A stretch of DNA of 64,000 bases from Croceivirga sp. (GTDB taxonomy: Bacteria; Bacteroidota; Bacteroidia; Flavobacteriales; Flavobacteriaceae). The DNA is taken from assembly GCA_028284665.1 (NCBI GenBank), contig JANQRG010000007.1, positions 61,838-125,837 on the forward strand, given 5' to 3'. The position numbers and the translations under genes were made by a program. The notes beneath the pieces are model-generated. The model was not told the origin of the DNA. It saw nothing but the letters and a program-made list of their open reading frames with translations, and ran no database searches. This document shows positions 1-9,641 of the stretch, one piece after another. The stretch's first letter is position 1. Each line of letters opens with the position of its first letter.

Positions 1-1268
1 TACGCCCCCCACATTCTTTGCTGCCCTAGTCGGAGTCCTGCCCAGTACATATCACTGGTAGCATGCGTCGGTTGAACTGAAGGAATGACTCCACTTTCAA
101 AGTAATCAAAATCATTTCCCGTAATTATCTGGGCGTGCTCTACTCTCCAACGCCGGTCGGGTTTATCCGCTAACACTTTCTCATAAGCTCGTAAAACTAC
201 TACATTGGCCGAATCCCCAATAGCATGAGTATTCATTTGATAATCGGTAGCAGCGATGCGTTCAGCAAGTGCACCTATTTCACTCACCGGAGTAACCATT
301 GCCCCAAAATGGCCTGGCTTGTCAGAATACGGCGCTTTTAACGCAGCTCCACGAGAACCCAATGCCCCATCTCCATATACCTTAACCGAGCGTACATTTA
401 ATCGATCCGTTTTGAGGATTCCTTGTTCCAAATAATACTCCAAATTACTCGGAGTATTACTCACCATGGCATATACTCTAATCCTTAATTCCCCGACATG
501 CTGTAGACTATCGATCAATTCTATAATTTCCCGATCTAAACCGGCATCATCTACAGTGGTCAATCCGTGGTCAAAACAGATGGCTTCTGCCTCTTTTAGA
601 GCACGAATTTGCGTTTGACGGTCTGGTTTCGGCATTACATCAGCGATGAGCTTCATCGGACCATCCACCAAAACTCCGGTAATCTTTCCTTCTTTTTTTA
701 CAATTTCTCCACCTGGAACTCGGGTAGTTCCATCAATACCGGCCAGGTCCAAAGCTTTTTGGTTCACCAATAAGGCATGGCCGTCTACCCTTCTGAGCGC
801 AACGGGTGTATTCGGAAACAGTTCATCCAGTTCTGCTTTGGTAGGGAATTCCTTGACCTCCCAATCGTTCTGGTCCCATCCTCTGCCCTGAATAAAGTTG
901 GAGGGGTTCTCCTTTTGAAAAGACACTACACGCTCCAGTACCTCCTCATAACTTTGGGTCCCCACCAAATCCACGACTTGTTGGTTAAGTCCCAGTCTAT
1001 AAAAATGACAGTGTGCATCTATAATTCCAGGAATCACGGTTCTTCCTTTTACATCACGAAGAATTTTAGAGGTGTACTTCTCAAAAAGGTCTGCGTTTTC
1101 GGCTACCTCGATGATCTTGCCATTATCCACTGCAAAACAGCACGCTTTTGGAAAGTCGTCATTAACGGTGTAGACATTGGCATTAAATACCAGCATATCT
1201 ACCTCTTGTTTTGGATTACAGGCTACCCCCAGGAAGAGGACGGCAACGACTAAGGGAAGAGTTCTCAT
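1..1268 (-). CDS. Amidohydrolase (YtcJ-like) lipoprotein, partial at window edge
   Basis: The reading frame starts at the ATG complementary to 1266-1268 and runs off the left edge without a stop, so the C-terminus is missing. Residues 1-17 form a lipoprotein signal with lipobox LGVAC. A metal-binding DAHCHF motif follows about 90 residues in, and a later THAIGD segment fits the second metal-site histidine of YtcJ-type metal-dependent hydrolases. Family members hydrolyse amide or ester bonds of small molecules; the substrate cannot be told here. It is probably anchored in the periplasm or outer membrane. The OmpA-like gene upstream on the same strand ends 50 bp away, so they may be co-transcribed. 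Confidence 0.85.
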   Translation of the reverse strand, partial: MRTLPLVVAVLFLGVACNPKQEVDMLVFNANVYTVNDDFPKACCFAVDNGKIIEVAENADLFEKYTSKILRDVKGRTVIPGIIDAHCHFYRLGLNQQVVDLVGTQSYEEVLERVVSFQKENPSNFIQGRGWDQNDWEVKEFPTKAELDELFPNTPVALRRVDGHALLVNQKALDLAGIDGTTRVPGGEIVKKEGKITGVLVDGPMKLIADVMPKPDRQTQIRALKEAEAICFDHGLTTVDDAGLDREIIELIDSLQHVGELRIRVYAMVSNTPSNLEYYLEQGILKTDRLNVRSVKVYGDGALGSRGAALKAPYSDKPGHFGAMVTPVSEIGALAERIAATDYQMNTHAIGDSANVVVLRAYEKVLADKPDRRWRVEHAQIITGNDFDYFESGVIPSVQPTHATSDMYWAGLRLGQQRMWGA

Positions 1269-1317
1269 TTGCGCTTGGATTTCTCCAAAAATACGCAAAC
1301 CTTCCCGTCAGTAATTC

Positions 1318-2400
1318 CTACTGCTCGTCAAAAGTGGTCATCACGAATTCTACCCTTCTATCGGCCAAATGCCCCTGCTTGACCTTTCCGTTACGTAGCG
1401 GTTTGGAATCCCCTACCCCTTCCCAGACAATCCGATCGTCTTCAATACCCAGTTTTTTTAGGTAAAGTGCTACGGCACGAGCACGTAAAGAGGAAATGAA
1501 TTTGTTGTACTCCGGTGTACCGGAACTATCAGAATGCCCAGTGATTTTCATTTGTACCTCTGCATTTTCTTTGAGGTATTTGAATATCTTTTTTACACTG
1601 GCCATGGCCTTACCATCCAATTTATAGCCTTTTGGCTCATAGGGATTCTGTTCCAGGACGTATATCTTGTCCTTTTCATAATTGATTCGGGGAAGCTCTT
1701 CCAGGACAAAATGATCGATGTAGTAATACGAAAAATCCCCAGACCGAATCGTTCTTTCTTCTCCGTACAGCTTTGTTGCTTTATTTGCCAGGAAATTGCC
1801 AACGATGATATGGTTTTCAAAACCTTTTGCCTCAAACTCAGCGGAAAGCGTGATCCAATCTTCTGTATTAGCCAAGGAATTGTCGGGAAGTAATTTCACC
1901 TTGTGAAATTCTAAACCTTCTTGTAGATCTAATCGGCCATTGGTCAGCGTGCTACTGTTAGGAAGTTTTACTTTTTTACTGGTAAGGACAATTGCCATAT
2001 CCTTAAGGGCTAATGTTGATGCTTCCGCCAGACTCACCTTAAGGGAAATCTTATAAGGGTATTTTTCCCGTAAGGTCTTTGCGGTATTAAGTTGCAAGTA
2101 TTCTCGGTAATCGTTTAAGGCATAGAAATAAAGTCCTATGTACCCCATCCCTTCAAAGGCTTTTTGCTCTCCTTTAAAATTAGTTGGAATACCAAAATCG
2201 CTACTGCTACAGCTGTTGAAATAGTCTCCTGAACTTGAGGTTGGAGTGGCAACCTCTTCGAGGGTAGCATCAACATTTGTAAAATTAGACGGGCACGTCT
2301 TGAACTCTTCAAAACCTCCATTTAAGATTAGGTTTTGTCCATTCACGAGACATGCGCAACAAAGGCTAAGACCAAAAAGTAAGCGAGAACTGTAATTCAT
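1318..2400 (-). CDS. OmpA-family protein with jelly-roll-like N-terminal region
   Basis: I start it at the internal Met at 2400 because the residues after it form a signal peptide ending near VNGQ; the longer frame to 2451 adds 17 polar residues ahead of it. The N-terminal ~230 residues begin with a LNGGFEEF motif and a GDYFNSC segment, as in a family of Bacteroidota OmpA proteins that may bind carbohydrate or peptidoglycan-associated ligands. The last ~110 residues are an OmpA C-terminal peptidoglycan-binding domain (ITGHSDSSG, LRARAVALYL, DRRVEFV). It is a clear paralogue of the gene at 2939-4015. Likely periplasmic, tethering envelope layers. Confidence 0.85.
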   Translation of the reverse strand: MNYSSRLLFGLSLCCACLVNGQNLILNGGFEEFKTCPSNFTNVDATLEEVATPTSSSGDYFNSCSSSDFGIPTNFKGEQKAFEGMGYIGLYFYALNDYREYLQLNTAKTLREKYPYKISLKVSLAEASTLALKDMAIVLTSKKVKLPNSSTLTNGRLDLQEGLEFHKVKLLPDNSLANTEDWITLSAEFEAKGFENHIIVGNFLANKATKLYGEERTIRSGDFSYYYIDHFVLEELPRINYEKDKIYVLEQNPYEPKGYKLDGKAMASVKKIFKYLKENAEVQMKITGHSDSSGTPEYNKFISSLRARAVALYLKKLGIEDDRIVWEGVGDSKPLRNGKVKQGHLADRRVEFVMTTFDEQ

Positions 2401-2560
2401 AGTTGTTTGATTTCGGTTCTCGCTTCGCATCTTAAAACGGGAATTCCCCATTTATATTGTTTCCAAAGCATTTGATTGTATGGGTTCCCTCTGACCGGCC
2501 AATACCTTAGAAATACTAATCTTGCGGTTTCTTCGTTAGTATAGTCCAAATCTTATCGTA

Positions 2561-2887
2561 ATGCGCAGTTGGACCTTTGTGTTGGCATTGGCCCTTGTTC
2601 CCTTATTTGGGCATGCTCAAAATGCTATCCATGGCAAGGTGGTTGATGAGTTAGGTCTTCCTATCTATTTGGCTTCCGTTACTTTAGGGGATAGCGATAC
2701 AGCAGCATTTACAGATTACGACGGTAACTTTCAACTTGAGAGCGATAAAGCTTTTCATTGGAAAATCACTATTGCTTCTAAGGGGTATAAACCTGAATCC
2801 TTTTTTGTGCTAAGCGGAGGATATACCGGCGAATTGATTTTGGAATACGGTGCGGAAATGAATGCCTTGCTGGAAGATGATCCCTAA
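2561..2887 (+). CDS. Small secreted carboxypeptidase-regulatory-like domain protein
   Basis: A 108-residue protein with a signal peptide (residues 1-19, ending GHAQ). The rest is a single carboxypeptidase D regulatory-like beta-sandwich: the start GKVVDELGLPI, the middle FTDYDGNFQL and the ASKGYKPESF segment match the fold that normally sits at the N-terminus of TonB-dependent receptors. Here it stands alone with no barrel behind it. It lies on the opposite strand between two OmpA-like paralogues, converging with the one at 2939-4015. Such stand-alone copies are common in Flavobacteriia and have no defined role. It is not a truncated receptor as far as I can see, because no plug or barrel sequence follows the stop. 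Confidence 0.75.
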   Translation: MRSWTFVLALALVPLFGHAQNAIHGKVVDELGLPIYLASVTLGDSDTAAFTDYDGNFQLESDKAFHWKITIASKGYKPESFFVLSGGYTGELILEYGAEMNALLEDDP

Positions 2888-2938
2888 TCGTAAGCGGTAG
2901 GCTATACCTGTAATCGCACTAAAATTTGAATTTCTGGC

Positions 2939-4015
2939 CTAGCGCTTTTCCCGGAATACAAATTCTACCCGCCTGTTTTTTGCACGACCCTGAAAAGTTT
3001 GGTTACTCCCTCGTGGTTTTGCGCTCCCGTGACCAAACCAGGCAATCCGACTAGTGTTGATACCCTGGTCCATAAGATATTCTGCAATAGTTTTTGCTCT
3101 TTTTTCAGAAAGGGTTTTATTGTACCTAACTGTTCCCAGACTATCCGTATGACCATGTATTTCCAAATGTATTCGCGGATGTTGGTGCAGGGTTTCAATG
3201 ATATTCGCCAGTTCTTCTTTTGTTGGTTTTGTCAGTGCAAAAGCATCAAAGGCAAAATGGACATTTTCCAATACGTAAAGGCTATCCATCTGCATTTCCT
3301 GGTAAGCTTCTGCTTCCCCCACTAACGGGTGTAAGGAAACAGCATCAATATAATAATACGCCCCTTTTTTGGTATCTTTTCGTTTGGTCTTGATCTTTTT
3401 GGTAGTTGCGTTGTCTCTGAAATTACCCAGGATGATGAAATTCTCAAATCCCTTTGCCTCAAAGGCAACCTGAATTTTTAGCCAGATGGACTTGTCTTCG
3501 TTGAATTTCGTTTGGTTTACTTCAATGATATAATGCCTGTTACCCTTTGCCTGGTAACGCTTGGCCTTTGAAAGATTTTTTTTAGTGCGTATCTCCCAGG
3601 GTTTGTAACTCAACCCAACACCGAAATCCCGAACTGCAAAATCAGATCCCTCCGCCAAGCTCACGTAAAACTCCAATTGATATTGTCGTCCCTTTCTTAG
3701 GGTTCGCTTCAGGGAAGCCTGAAGATATTCTCTGTAGTCGCCAGGGGCATAAAAGTAAACCCCAGCATAGGCGTCGCCTTCTTTAGGATATTGCACGCCA
3801 TTGAAGTTTTCAGGGGCCCCCATTATTTTGCTGCAAGTATTGAAATAGTCGGAAGAGCCCTGGGTAGGCGTGCTCCAATTGTCCACTATCTTGCCAAACA
3901 GCCCTAAGGCCTCGGGACACTCTTCGTATTCCTCAAATCCCGGGTTTTTGAGCAGGTTTTGAGCACTACCCATATGCCATAATACGAATATCGAAAAAGA
4001 AAGAACCGCTTTCAT
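2939..4015 (-). CDS. OmpA-family protein, paralogue of the 1318-2400 gene
   Basis: A 358-residue secreted protein with a signal peptide ending near GSAQ. The N-terminal region repeats the signature of its neighbour (NPGFEEYEECP, SSDYFNTC, YFYAPGDYREYLQ), and the C-terminal ~110 residues are an OmpA peptidoglycan-binding domain (IHGHTDSLG, LSEKRAKTIAEYL, KNRRVEFVF). The key OmpA Asp and Arg positions are kept. The two paralogues are separated by a small secreted protein on the other strand, so they are not one operon. Likely role: periplasmic or outer-membrane anchoring to peptidoglycan, with the N-terminal domain binding an unknown partner. Confidence 0.85.
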   Translation of the reverse strand: MKAVLSFSIFVLWHMGSAQNLLKNPGFEEYEECPEALGLFGKIVDNWSTPTQGSSDYFNTCSKIMGAPENFNGVQYPKEGDAYAGVYFYAPGDYREYLQASLKRTLRKGRQYQLEFYVSLAEGSDFAVRDFGVGLSYKPWEIRTKKNLSKAKRYQAKGNRHYIIEVNQTKFNEDKSIWLKIQVAFEAKGFENFIILGNFRDNATTKKIKTKRKDTKKGAYYYIDAVSLHPLVGEAEAYQEMQMDSLYVLENVHFAFDAFALTKPTKEELANIIETLHQHPRIHLEIHGHTDSLGTVRYNKTLSEKRAKTIAEYLMDQGINTSRIAWFGHGSAKPRGSNQTFQGRAKNRRVEFVFREKR

Positions 4016-4083
4016 GCCGTTTCAAGGTAGCAAAATAGCGGTTAATGGAATTAAATTAGCTTACGAAAAGCCAAACCGAATTT

Positions 4084-5832
4084 CTAAAAATCAAACTTAT
4101 ACGATAAACCGGCTAGCGCCTGAAACCCCTGCACTCTAAAATTGGACCAGCGTTGGTAGTTATTGTTCGCCAAATTGGAAACCCGGGCAAAAATGGAGAG
4201 TTGTTCGTTAAAGCGATATCCTAAATGGGCATTGGCATCAAAAAAACTGTCCAGGGTGACGAAGGTTGATACAAATTGGTCAGGGGGTGTATTTTCAGCA
4301 GCAACAGCTTGCAAATCCTCCCGTTCCCCCACAAAAAAGAGATTGACCCCAGCGAACCACTGCTTTGTGATCTGATAATCCATAAACAGCGAGCCTTGTA
4401 TTTCCGGTAAATTCCAGGCCGGATTGTCCGTTTCGGTATTGTAGTTGAAATATTCCGCATTGAAACCCAATGTGAAATCCCTATTGATGTCAATATTGAG
4501 CTCCGCGAAAAGCCCAAGCGTTCTTAAATCGTCGTAAAACACTTGAAAAGAGTTTCCAAAAGCATAGCCTTCATCATCACGAAACGAGTTTTGTGGGTTA
4601 AGCAAAAAAAGTGGCTTTCGATTTTCCGCGCGATAAAAGCCCTTCACCTTATAGCTCACATTGGCAAGTAACTGCCCTTTTATCCCCGCATATCCCTCGT
4701 ACTGTTGATCTGTAGGTTGAATTTCCAGGGTGGGAGAAACAAAAGGATTCTCCCCCACAAAACCCTGATAGGAATTTTGACGGAGTTCTCCTGTAATCCC
4801 TCCAAAGGCGATCACCTGGTCTTCAAGAATACGATAAGAGGCAGTTACTGCAGGGTAAATGAAAAAACTTCCGTTATTTCGCTCCAGGTCCGTGCCATAT
4901 ACAAGGTTAGCGCCCAATTGCAGGGTAAGTTCGTCCCGAAGTACTAGAAAACTAGGATTTACCCCAACGATCAACTGGCCATAATTTATTCCGGCGGTAT
5001 TTTCCGTATTATTTAGACTTGCGTTTTGAAACTCTCCGCCCACATAATCTATATTCGCCTTTATGTTGATCAACTCACCGCTAATTGGCACCTCTATTTC
5101 CGATTGAAGTACCGCCCTGTTTTCCGCAGACTCCACCGCATCCCAAAATCGTTTCAGGACCACTTTTCCATTCTTAAAAAAGGAATCCTCCAGGGATAGT
5201 TCGGCATCCGCACCAATATTGAAATAGTTTTGTCTTTCGTCAATACCAGCAATCTCCTCTTCTGTAAACGGTTCTTCTTCTATACCATACCAGTTATACA
5301 ATTGATGCCCCGCGTCCAGACCCAGGCTCCAATTGATATCACGATCCTTTTTTGCAAAGGAAACTTCCAGATTGGTATTGTAAAAGTCTGCGTCCAGCGG
5401 TGTGCTGTCAATATCGCCTCTTGACGAGAAATGGGTAAGGCCTACATCAAAGAGATTTTCATCACGTCCCACCTCCCTGCTGGTATAGAAATCGACGATC
5501 GCATTATTAAAATTACCTAATCCCACGGATGCGTAGGAATTGTACAAGGTGGGAGGGGCAATTCTTTCCACGCGCGCTGCTTTGGCCTTGGCCGGGGTAA
5601 AGGTAGACGCTACAGGAACTGAAAAAATACTGTAGGTAACCGGCTTTTTCTGCAATACAATAGAGTCATTAATTTGCGGGTCGCGCTTTATTTTAAAGGC
5701 ATCAGAAACGGAGGGGGAATACGGTTTCACTACCGTTACCGTTTCAGTGCCTATAGGATCGGTTTGTTGGGCCCGAACCGCGCCCATAAGGCTCAAAAGG
5801 AGAAGGAAAAAAGTTATCTTGACTGTTCGCAT
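4084..5832 (-). CDS. Outer-membrane beta-barrel, TonB-receptor-like without plug
   Basis: 582 residues: signal peptide (1-21, ending VRAQ), a conserved N-terminal stretch with VTVVKPYSPSVSDAF, then alternating beta-strand sequence to a terminal aromatic residue (GLSYKFDF), typical of outer-membrane barrels. It resembles the barrel half of TonB-dependent receptors, but the space between signal and barrel (~75 residues) is too short for a plug, and I see no plug motifs. It starts 9 bp after the stop of the large TPR gene, so the two are almost certainly one operon. The pairing suggests a barrel and periplasmic scaffold acting together. The alternative label 'TonB-dependent receptor' would overstate what is visible. 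Confidence 0.8.
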   Translation of the reverse strand: MRTVKITFFLLLLSLMGAVRAQQTDPIGTETVTVVKPYSPSVSDAFKIKRDPQINDSIVLQKKPVTYSIFSVPVASTFTPAKAKAARVERIAPPTLYNSYASVGLGNFNNAIVDFYTSREVGRDENLFDVGLTHFSSRGDIDSTPLDADFYNTNLEVSFAKKDRDINWSLGLDAGHQLYNWYGIEEEPFTEEEIAGIDERQNYFNIGADAELSLEDSFFKNGKVVLKRFWDAVESAENRAVLQSEIEVPISGELINIKANIDYVGGEFQNASLNNTENTAGINYGQLIVGVNPSFLVLRDELTLQLGANLVYGTDLERNNGSFFIYPAVTASYRILEDQVIAFGGITGELRQNSYQGFVGENPFVSPTLEIQPTDQQYEGYAGIKGQLLANVSYKVKGFYRAENRKPLFLLNPQNSFRDDEGYAFGNSFQVFYDDLRTLGLFAELNIDINRDFTLGFNAEYFNYNTETDNPAWNLPEIQGSLFMDYQITKQWFAGVNLFFVGEREDLQAVAAENTPPDQFVSTFVTLDSFFDANAHLGYRFNEQLSIFARVSNLANNNYQRWSNFRVQGFQALAGLSYKFDF

Positions 5833-5841
5833 TGATTTTGA

Positions 5842-8800
5842 TTAATTACCGTTAGGATTGATGGATGAATTGACCTCTGCTTCCCGCGACTTTATAAGGG
5901 AAAGCTCTCCTTTAGCTGAAGCCACAATTTCCGGGTATTCGGCAAAATTCTCGATCACACTTTCCAAAATATAAGTAGCCTGAAAAGCATCCTCCAGGGA
6001 ATAGAAATTCTTTGCCATGAGCACTAAACCCTTACCTCCCCACTCTTTGTAGGAGGAAAAATCCTTTACCAGTCGTTGTACTGCTGCATTAGACGCTTCA
6101 AAAGCCCCGTTCTTATTCTTAAAATAGGCCTCGTAATACCAGGCTTCCGCCCCGGCCTCTCCTGTGGCAATCACCTTTACCTCCGCAAAAGCGGTCTCAG
6201 CCAACGCTTCATTTCCCGTGGCAATAGCCGCCCGGGCAATCATGATTTGGGCGTCACTTTTGATGCGATTGTCAATATTTCCGGCATTCAACACCTTCTC
6301 GGCATAGGCCAGTGTATTGGGATAATCCTGCTGCTCATAATACCCTTTCATCAAATTACTTTGCGCAAAGGTCCTGTTTTGCGTGATCTCGGCTTCTTGC
6401 TCCAGTTGCTGAAGAAAAGGGATCGCCTTTTGGTACTCCTGTGCAGCAACATAAATTTCACAAACTCGTGCTAACGCCTGTTCACTGTACTCACTGGTTC
6501 CCCGATTCGCAACGGCGATATAATTTGGTAAGGCCTTCTGTTGATCCCCTTTGGCAAAGTAGAGTTGTGCCATGGTAAAATTGGCCTGCAGGGCATGTAG
6601 TCCATTGGGAAAATCTTTAAGATACCCCTCAAAAGCGCGTATAGCTGCTTCTGTTTTTCCTTCTGCATATTTCCGGTCAGCCGCCTCAAAGCTGGCATCA
6701 TCCAACTCAGCATCCGTTACCTCAACAATATCAAGGTTTCCTGCCCAGGCAGCATAATCGCTTACACGGCCCATATCTACGTACACCAGTTTCGCTGTAG
6801 CTACTGCCTGCTTCGCTTCCTGCGACTTGGGGTACAGCGCCACCACTTTTTTCAACCGTTGCAAGGCCTCTTCATTCCTATTGGCATTGTAATGCACCAG
6901 ACCTTGCCGCAACATGGCTTGTGGGGCAAATCGGCTTCTGCTAAACTCCTCTATGAGTTGATCATAGGTTCGTAAGCCTTCGGAAGTGCTATTGGTTTTC
7001 ACCAGGGTATTTCCCAACTCAAACAGCGCATCATCCTTAAGCGACGATTTCGGGAAGCGGTTTACAAACTGCTGTAGTTCCGCAATTTTGGCCGTATTGT
7101 TTCCCAAAAAGCCTTTACACATAGCCTTCTGGTAAGTGGCATAATCCCGCTCCGGGCCGTTACGTTTTGAAGCTTCCTCATACGCTGCACTTGCAGCCTG
7201 GTAATTGCTCGTAACAAAATAACTATCTCCCAAACGCAGTAAGGCATCCACTTTTACATCAGTATCCTCCGATCCTGACGCCCTCTTTAAAGAAGCAATG
7301 GCCCTGTCATAGGCTTTCTGTTTGAAAAAACAATACCCAAGATGGTAATCTAACTGTGTATACTCATCGAGGTTTTTCGCTATTGGATTTTTCTGAAATG
7401 CTTCGAAACTTTCAAGAGCAGCTTCGAACCGGTTTAAACGGTATTCCGACTCCCCTTTCCAATACTGTGCACGAGCTTTAACCAATGCATCTGGCGCATT
7501 TCGTAAGGATTTTTCAAAAGCTTCTAACGCCCCGGTGTAATCCTTATCTACAAACAATTCCGCCCCCCGGTAAAACGCTACTTTTTGATAGGTTTCTTTC
7601 CCGGCATACCCTGGGTTTTTTTCCAGGAGCGCCATAGCGCCGGAAAAATTCCTAGAGGTGATAAAGGAATCCACCAACAGTTTTTTTATTTCTCCCTCGT
7701 GTTCGTCATTAGGATACTTTTCCAGGTAAGTGGTCATCACCTGAGGTACCGGCTCGTAGGCATTCCCCACTTCATAACTCAGGCGGGCATAGTTAAGCAG
7801 TGCATCTTTCTCGATTTCCGGACTAAACTCCATTTGAGAAGCATTTCGAAAGGCATTTAACGCTTCTGACTTTTTATCCAATTTTAGGTAACACTCCGCC
7901 AGGTGGTAATACGCATTCTGTGCTACCGAGTTGTTTCCATCAATGATTTTATTGAACTGTCCAATAGCCCCTTCAAAATCGCCCTGCTTGTAATAACTGT
8001 ATCCTAAAAGATAAAAATCGGTATTGCTCCATTTCCCTCGTTTTCCCTTGTACTTCTTAAGATAGGGTATCGCCTGATCGTACTGCTCAAGGTTAAAGTA
8101 GCTTTCCCCGATAATCTTATTCAGCTCAGAAATCTCCCTTCGATTTGATTTGGAAAGTTGTTTTTCAGCCATGGCAATGGCTTCTTCAAAATTGCCCTGC
8201 TTAAAATTGAGGTCCGCCTGATAGTAGGACAACTTTTCATCTAGTACCGCAGGATCCGCAATTTTGTCGAAGCGTTCGTTTGCAGTGGCGTAGTCATCTT
8301 GCTCGTAAGCAATATAACCGAGGTAATATTTGGCCTGGGAACCGTATCTGGGGGAGTTGGAAACCTTGCTTAAATAGCGTTCCGCTTCTTTAGGCCTATT
8401 AGCAGCGTAATAGGCATAACCGGTATTAAAGTTGAAACGTTCGCGATCCTTTCTGGACATAGCATGCTGTTCCACCTTTTTGTACCATTTTAAGGCATAA
8501 GGGTATTTTCCAGTCTCAAAATAGTAATCCGCAACATCCATAAAAGCAGAATTGCGTTTTGTGGAAGTAGGATACCGCTCTACAAAATCTTCCATCTTTT
8601 GGTCGGCTCCCCTTTGATTGAGACGAATAGCAGCGTTAGCACTATAGTAGGCACTATTCGCACGGGTCTCCTCATCCCTGGTGGTTTCCCCGACCTGCTC
8701 AAAAAGGGCCATAGCCGCCTGATACTGCTGATTGTTGTACAAGGTCAGTGCATCTTGATACGATTTATTCGGGTGAGAAAAAATTTGTGTTTCCTGTGCG

Positions 8801-8859
8801 CTTCCGCATAAGAATACTCCCAATAATAGATAGGGAAGGATTCGGATAGTCCAGTTCAT
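5842..8859 (-). CDS. Large tetratricopeptide-repeat protein
   Basis: About 1005 residues from the Met at 8859, chosen over the Met at 8880 because a signal peptide follows directly (…LLLGVFLCGSAQ). Nearly the whole mature protein is TPR-type helical repeats; motifs such as AYYSANAAIRL, YYLGYIAYEQDDYATA, AYYHLAECYLKL and ALLRLGDSYF recur roughly every 34-38 residues. There is no enzymatic motif. Such proteins scaffold envelope complexes, and the downstream barrel (4084-5832), 9 bp away, is the obvious partner. Gene order TPR then barrel is shared by many Flavobacteriia, from family knowledge. Function unknown beyond scaffolding. Confidence 0.85.
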   Translation of the reverse strand: MNWTIRILPYLLLGVFLCGSAQETQIFSHPNKSYQDALTLYNNQQYQAAMALFEQVGETTRDEETRANSAYYSANAAIRLNQRGADQKMEDFVERYPTSTKRNSAFMDVADYYFETGKYPYALKWYKKVEQHAMSRKDRERFNFNTGYAYYAANRPKEAERYLSKVSNSPRYGSQAKYYLGYIAYEQDDYATANERFDKIADPAVLDEKLSYYQADLNFKQGNFEEAIAMAEKQLSKSNRREISELNKIIGESYFNLEQYDQAIPYLKKYKGKRGKWSNTDFYLLGYSYYKQGDFEGAIGQFNKIIDGNNSVAQNAYYHLAECYLKLDKKSEALNAFRNASQMEFSPEIEKDALLNYARLSYEVGNAYEPVPQVMTTYLEKYPNDEHEGEIKKLLVDSFITSRNFSGAMALLEKNPGYAGKETYQKVAFYRGAELFVDKDYTGALEAFEKSLRNAPDALVKARAQYWKGESEYRLNRFEAALESFEAFQKNPIAKNLDEYTQLDYHLGYCFFKQKAYDRAIASLKRASGSEDTDVKVDALLRLGDSYFVTSNYQAASAAYEEASKRNGPERDYATYQKAMCKGFLGNNTAKIAELQQFVNRFPKSSLKDDALFELGNTLVKTNSTSEGLRTYDQLIEEFSRSRFAPQAMLRQGLVHYNANRNEEALQRLKKVVALYPKSQEAKQAVATAKLVYVDMGRVSDYAAWAGNLDIVEVTDAELDDASFEAADRKYAEGKTEAAIRAFEGYLKDFPNGLHALQANFTMAQLYFAKGDQQKALPNYIAVANRGTSEYSEQALARVCEIYVAAQEYQKAIPFLQQLEQEAEITQNRTFAQSNLMKGYYEQQDYPNTLAYAEKVLNAGNIDNRIKSDAQIMIARAAIATGNEALAETAFAEVKVIATGEAGAEAWYYEAYFKNKNGAFEASNAAVQRLVKDFSSYKEWGGKGLVLMAKNFYSLEDAFQATYILESVIENFAEYPEIVASAKGELSLIKSREAEVNSSINPNGN

Positions 8860-9007
8860 AGTGCTCTTCGTGGTTCTCAATTGATGTTATGATAACGTCA
8901 AAATCCACGCCAAAGTATATATCCACTTTGAACTTAAGTCTAACGAAACAGAAGTGGAAGACAAATTCTTAGTAATTTTAATCCCGTTTCTACCTAATCT
9001 TTTTACT

Positions 9008-9637
9008 ATGGAGATAACGATATGGCTGTCATTTGTTGGGACCGTTGCAATTTTGGGGATCACTCCGGGGCCGAGTGTTTTATTAGTTGCTGCCAATAGC
9101 ATGAATCACGGTGTGAAAAAAGCCTCAGGAACAATTTTAGGTGATCTTTCTGCAAATCTTTGTCAAATAGTATTAGCTTCTTTGGGGCTCGCCTCCATTG
9201 TGATTGCTTCCGGGACCCTATTTCAAACCATAAAATGGTTAGGCGTACTCTACCTCATTTATTTAGGATTGAACAAGATCCTCAAAAAGCCGGATACCGG
9301 TAATTTTCAAAGTTCAGGTAGCGATAAAAGCTTTTGGAAATTATATGCAGAAGGATTTTTGATGTCTGCCGCCAACCCAAAGGCTATTGTGTTTTTTGCC
9401 GCCTTATTTCCGCTTTTTATCAACGAGCACCTTTCTTTTATTGCTCAAATTGTTATTCTTGCAGCGACTTTTCTGGTTATTGATGGTATTTCTCTTATTA
9501 TCTATGCAAAATTTGCCACACGTTTAAAGCGATTTTTAGAAGATCATAAAAAACGATATTTACAGAATAGGATTGTAGGATTACTTTTGATTTTCAGTGG
9601 GTTGATGCTTTCTATGGTAAAGCGTTCCAATTCTTAA
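9008..9637 (+). CDS. LysE/RhtB-family amino-acid exporter
   Basis: 209 residues from the ATG at 9008; the longer frame from 8954 adds 18 residues with no membrane-start logic. The sequence shows the family opening (hydrophobic helix, then GITPGPSVLLV), a following NHGVKKASGTILGD segment and five to six hydrophobic helices, with a PKAIVFFAALFPLF motif in the second half. LysE/RhtB proteins export amino acids or homoserine-lactone-like compounds across the inner membrane; the substrate is not predictable here. The ftsE gene begins 4 bp after its stop, so they may share a transcript although their functions are unrelated. Confidence 0.85.
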   Translation: MEITIWLSFVGTVAILGITPGPSVLLVAANSMNHGVKKASGTILGDLSANLCQIVLASLGLASIVIASGTLFQTIKWLGVLYLIYLGLNKILKKPDTGNFQSSGSDKSFWKLYAEGFLMSAANPKAIVFFAALFPLFINEHLSFIAQIVILAATFLVIDGISLIIYAKFATRLKRFLEDHKKRYLQNRIVGLLLIFSGLMLSMVKRSNS

Positions 9638-9641
9638 TACC

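Noticed and set aside
777..1253. Plus-strand frame of 158 codons over the amidohydrolase
   Set aside because: Antisense shadow of a gene with lipobox and metal-binding motifs.
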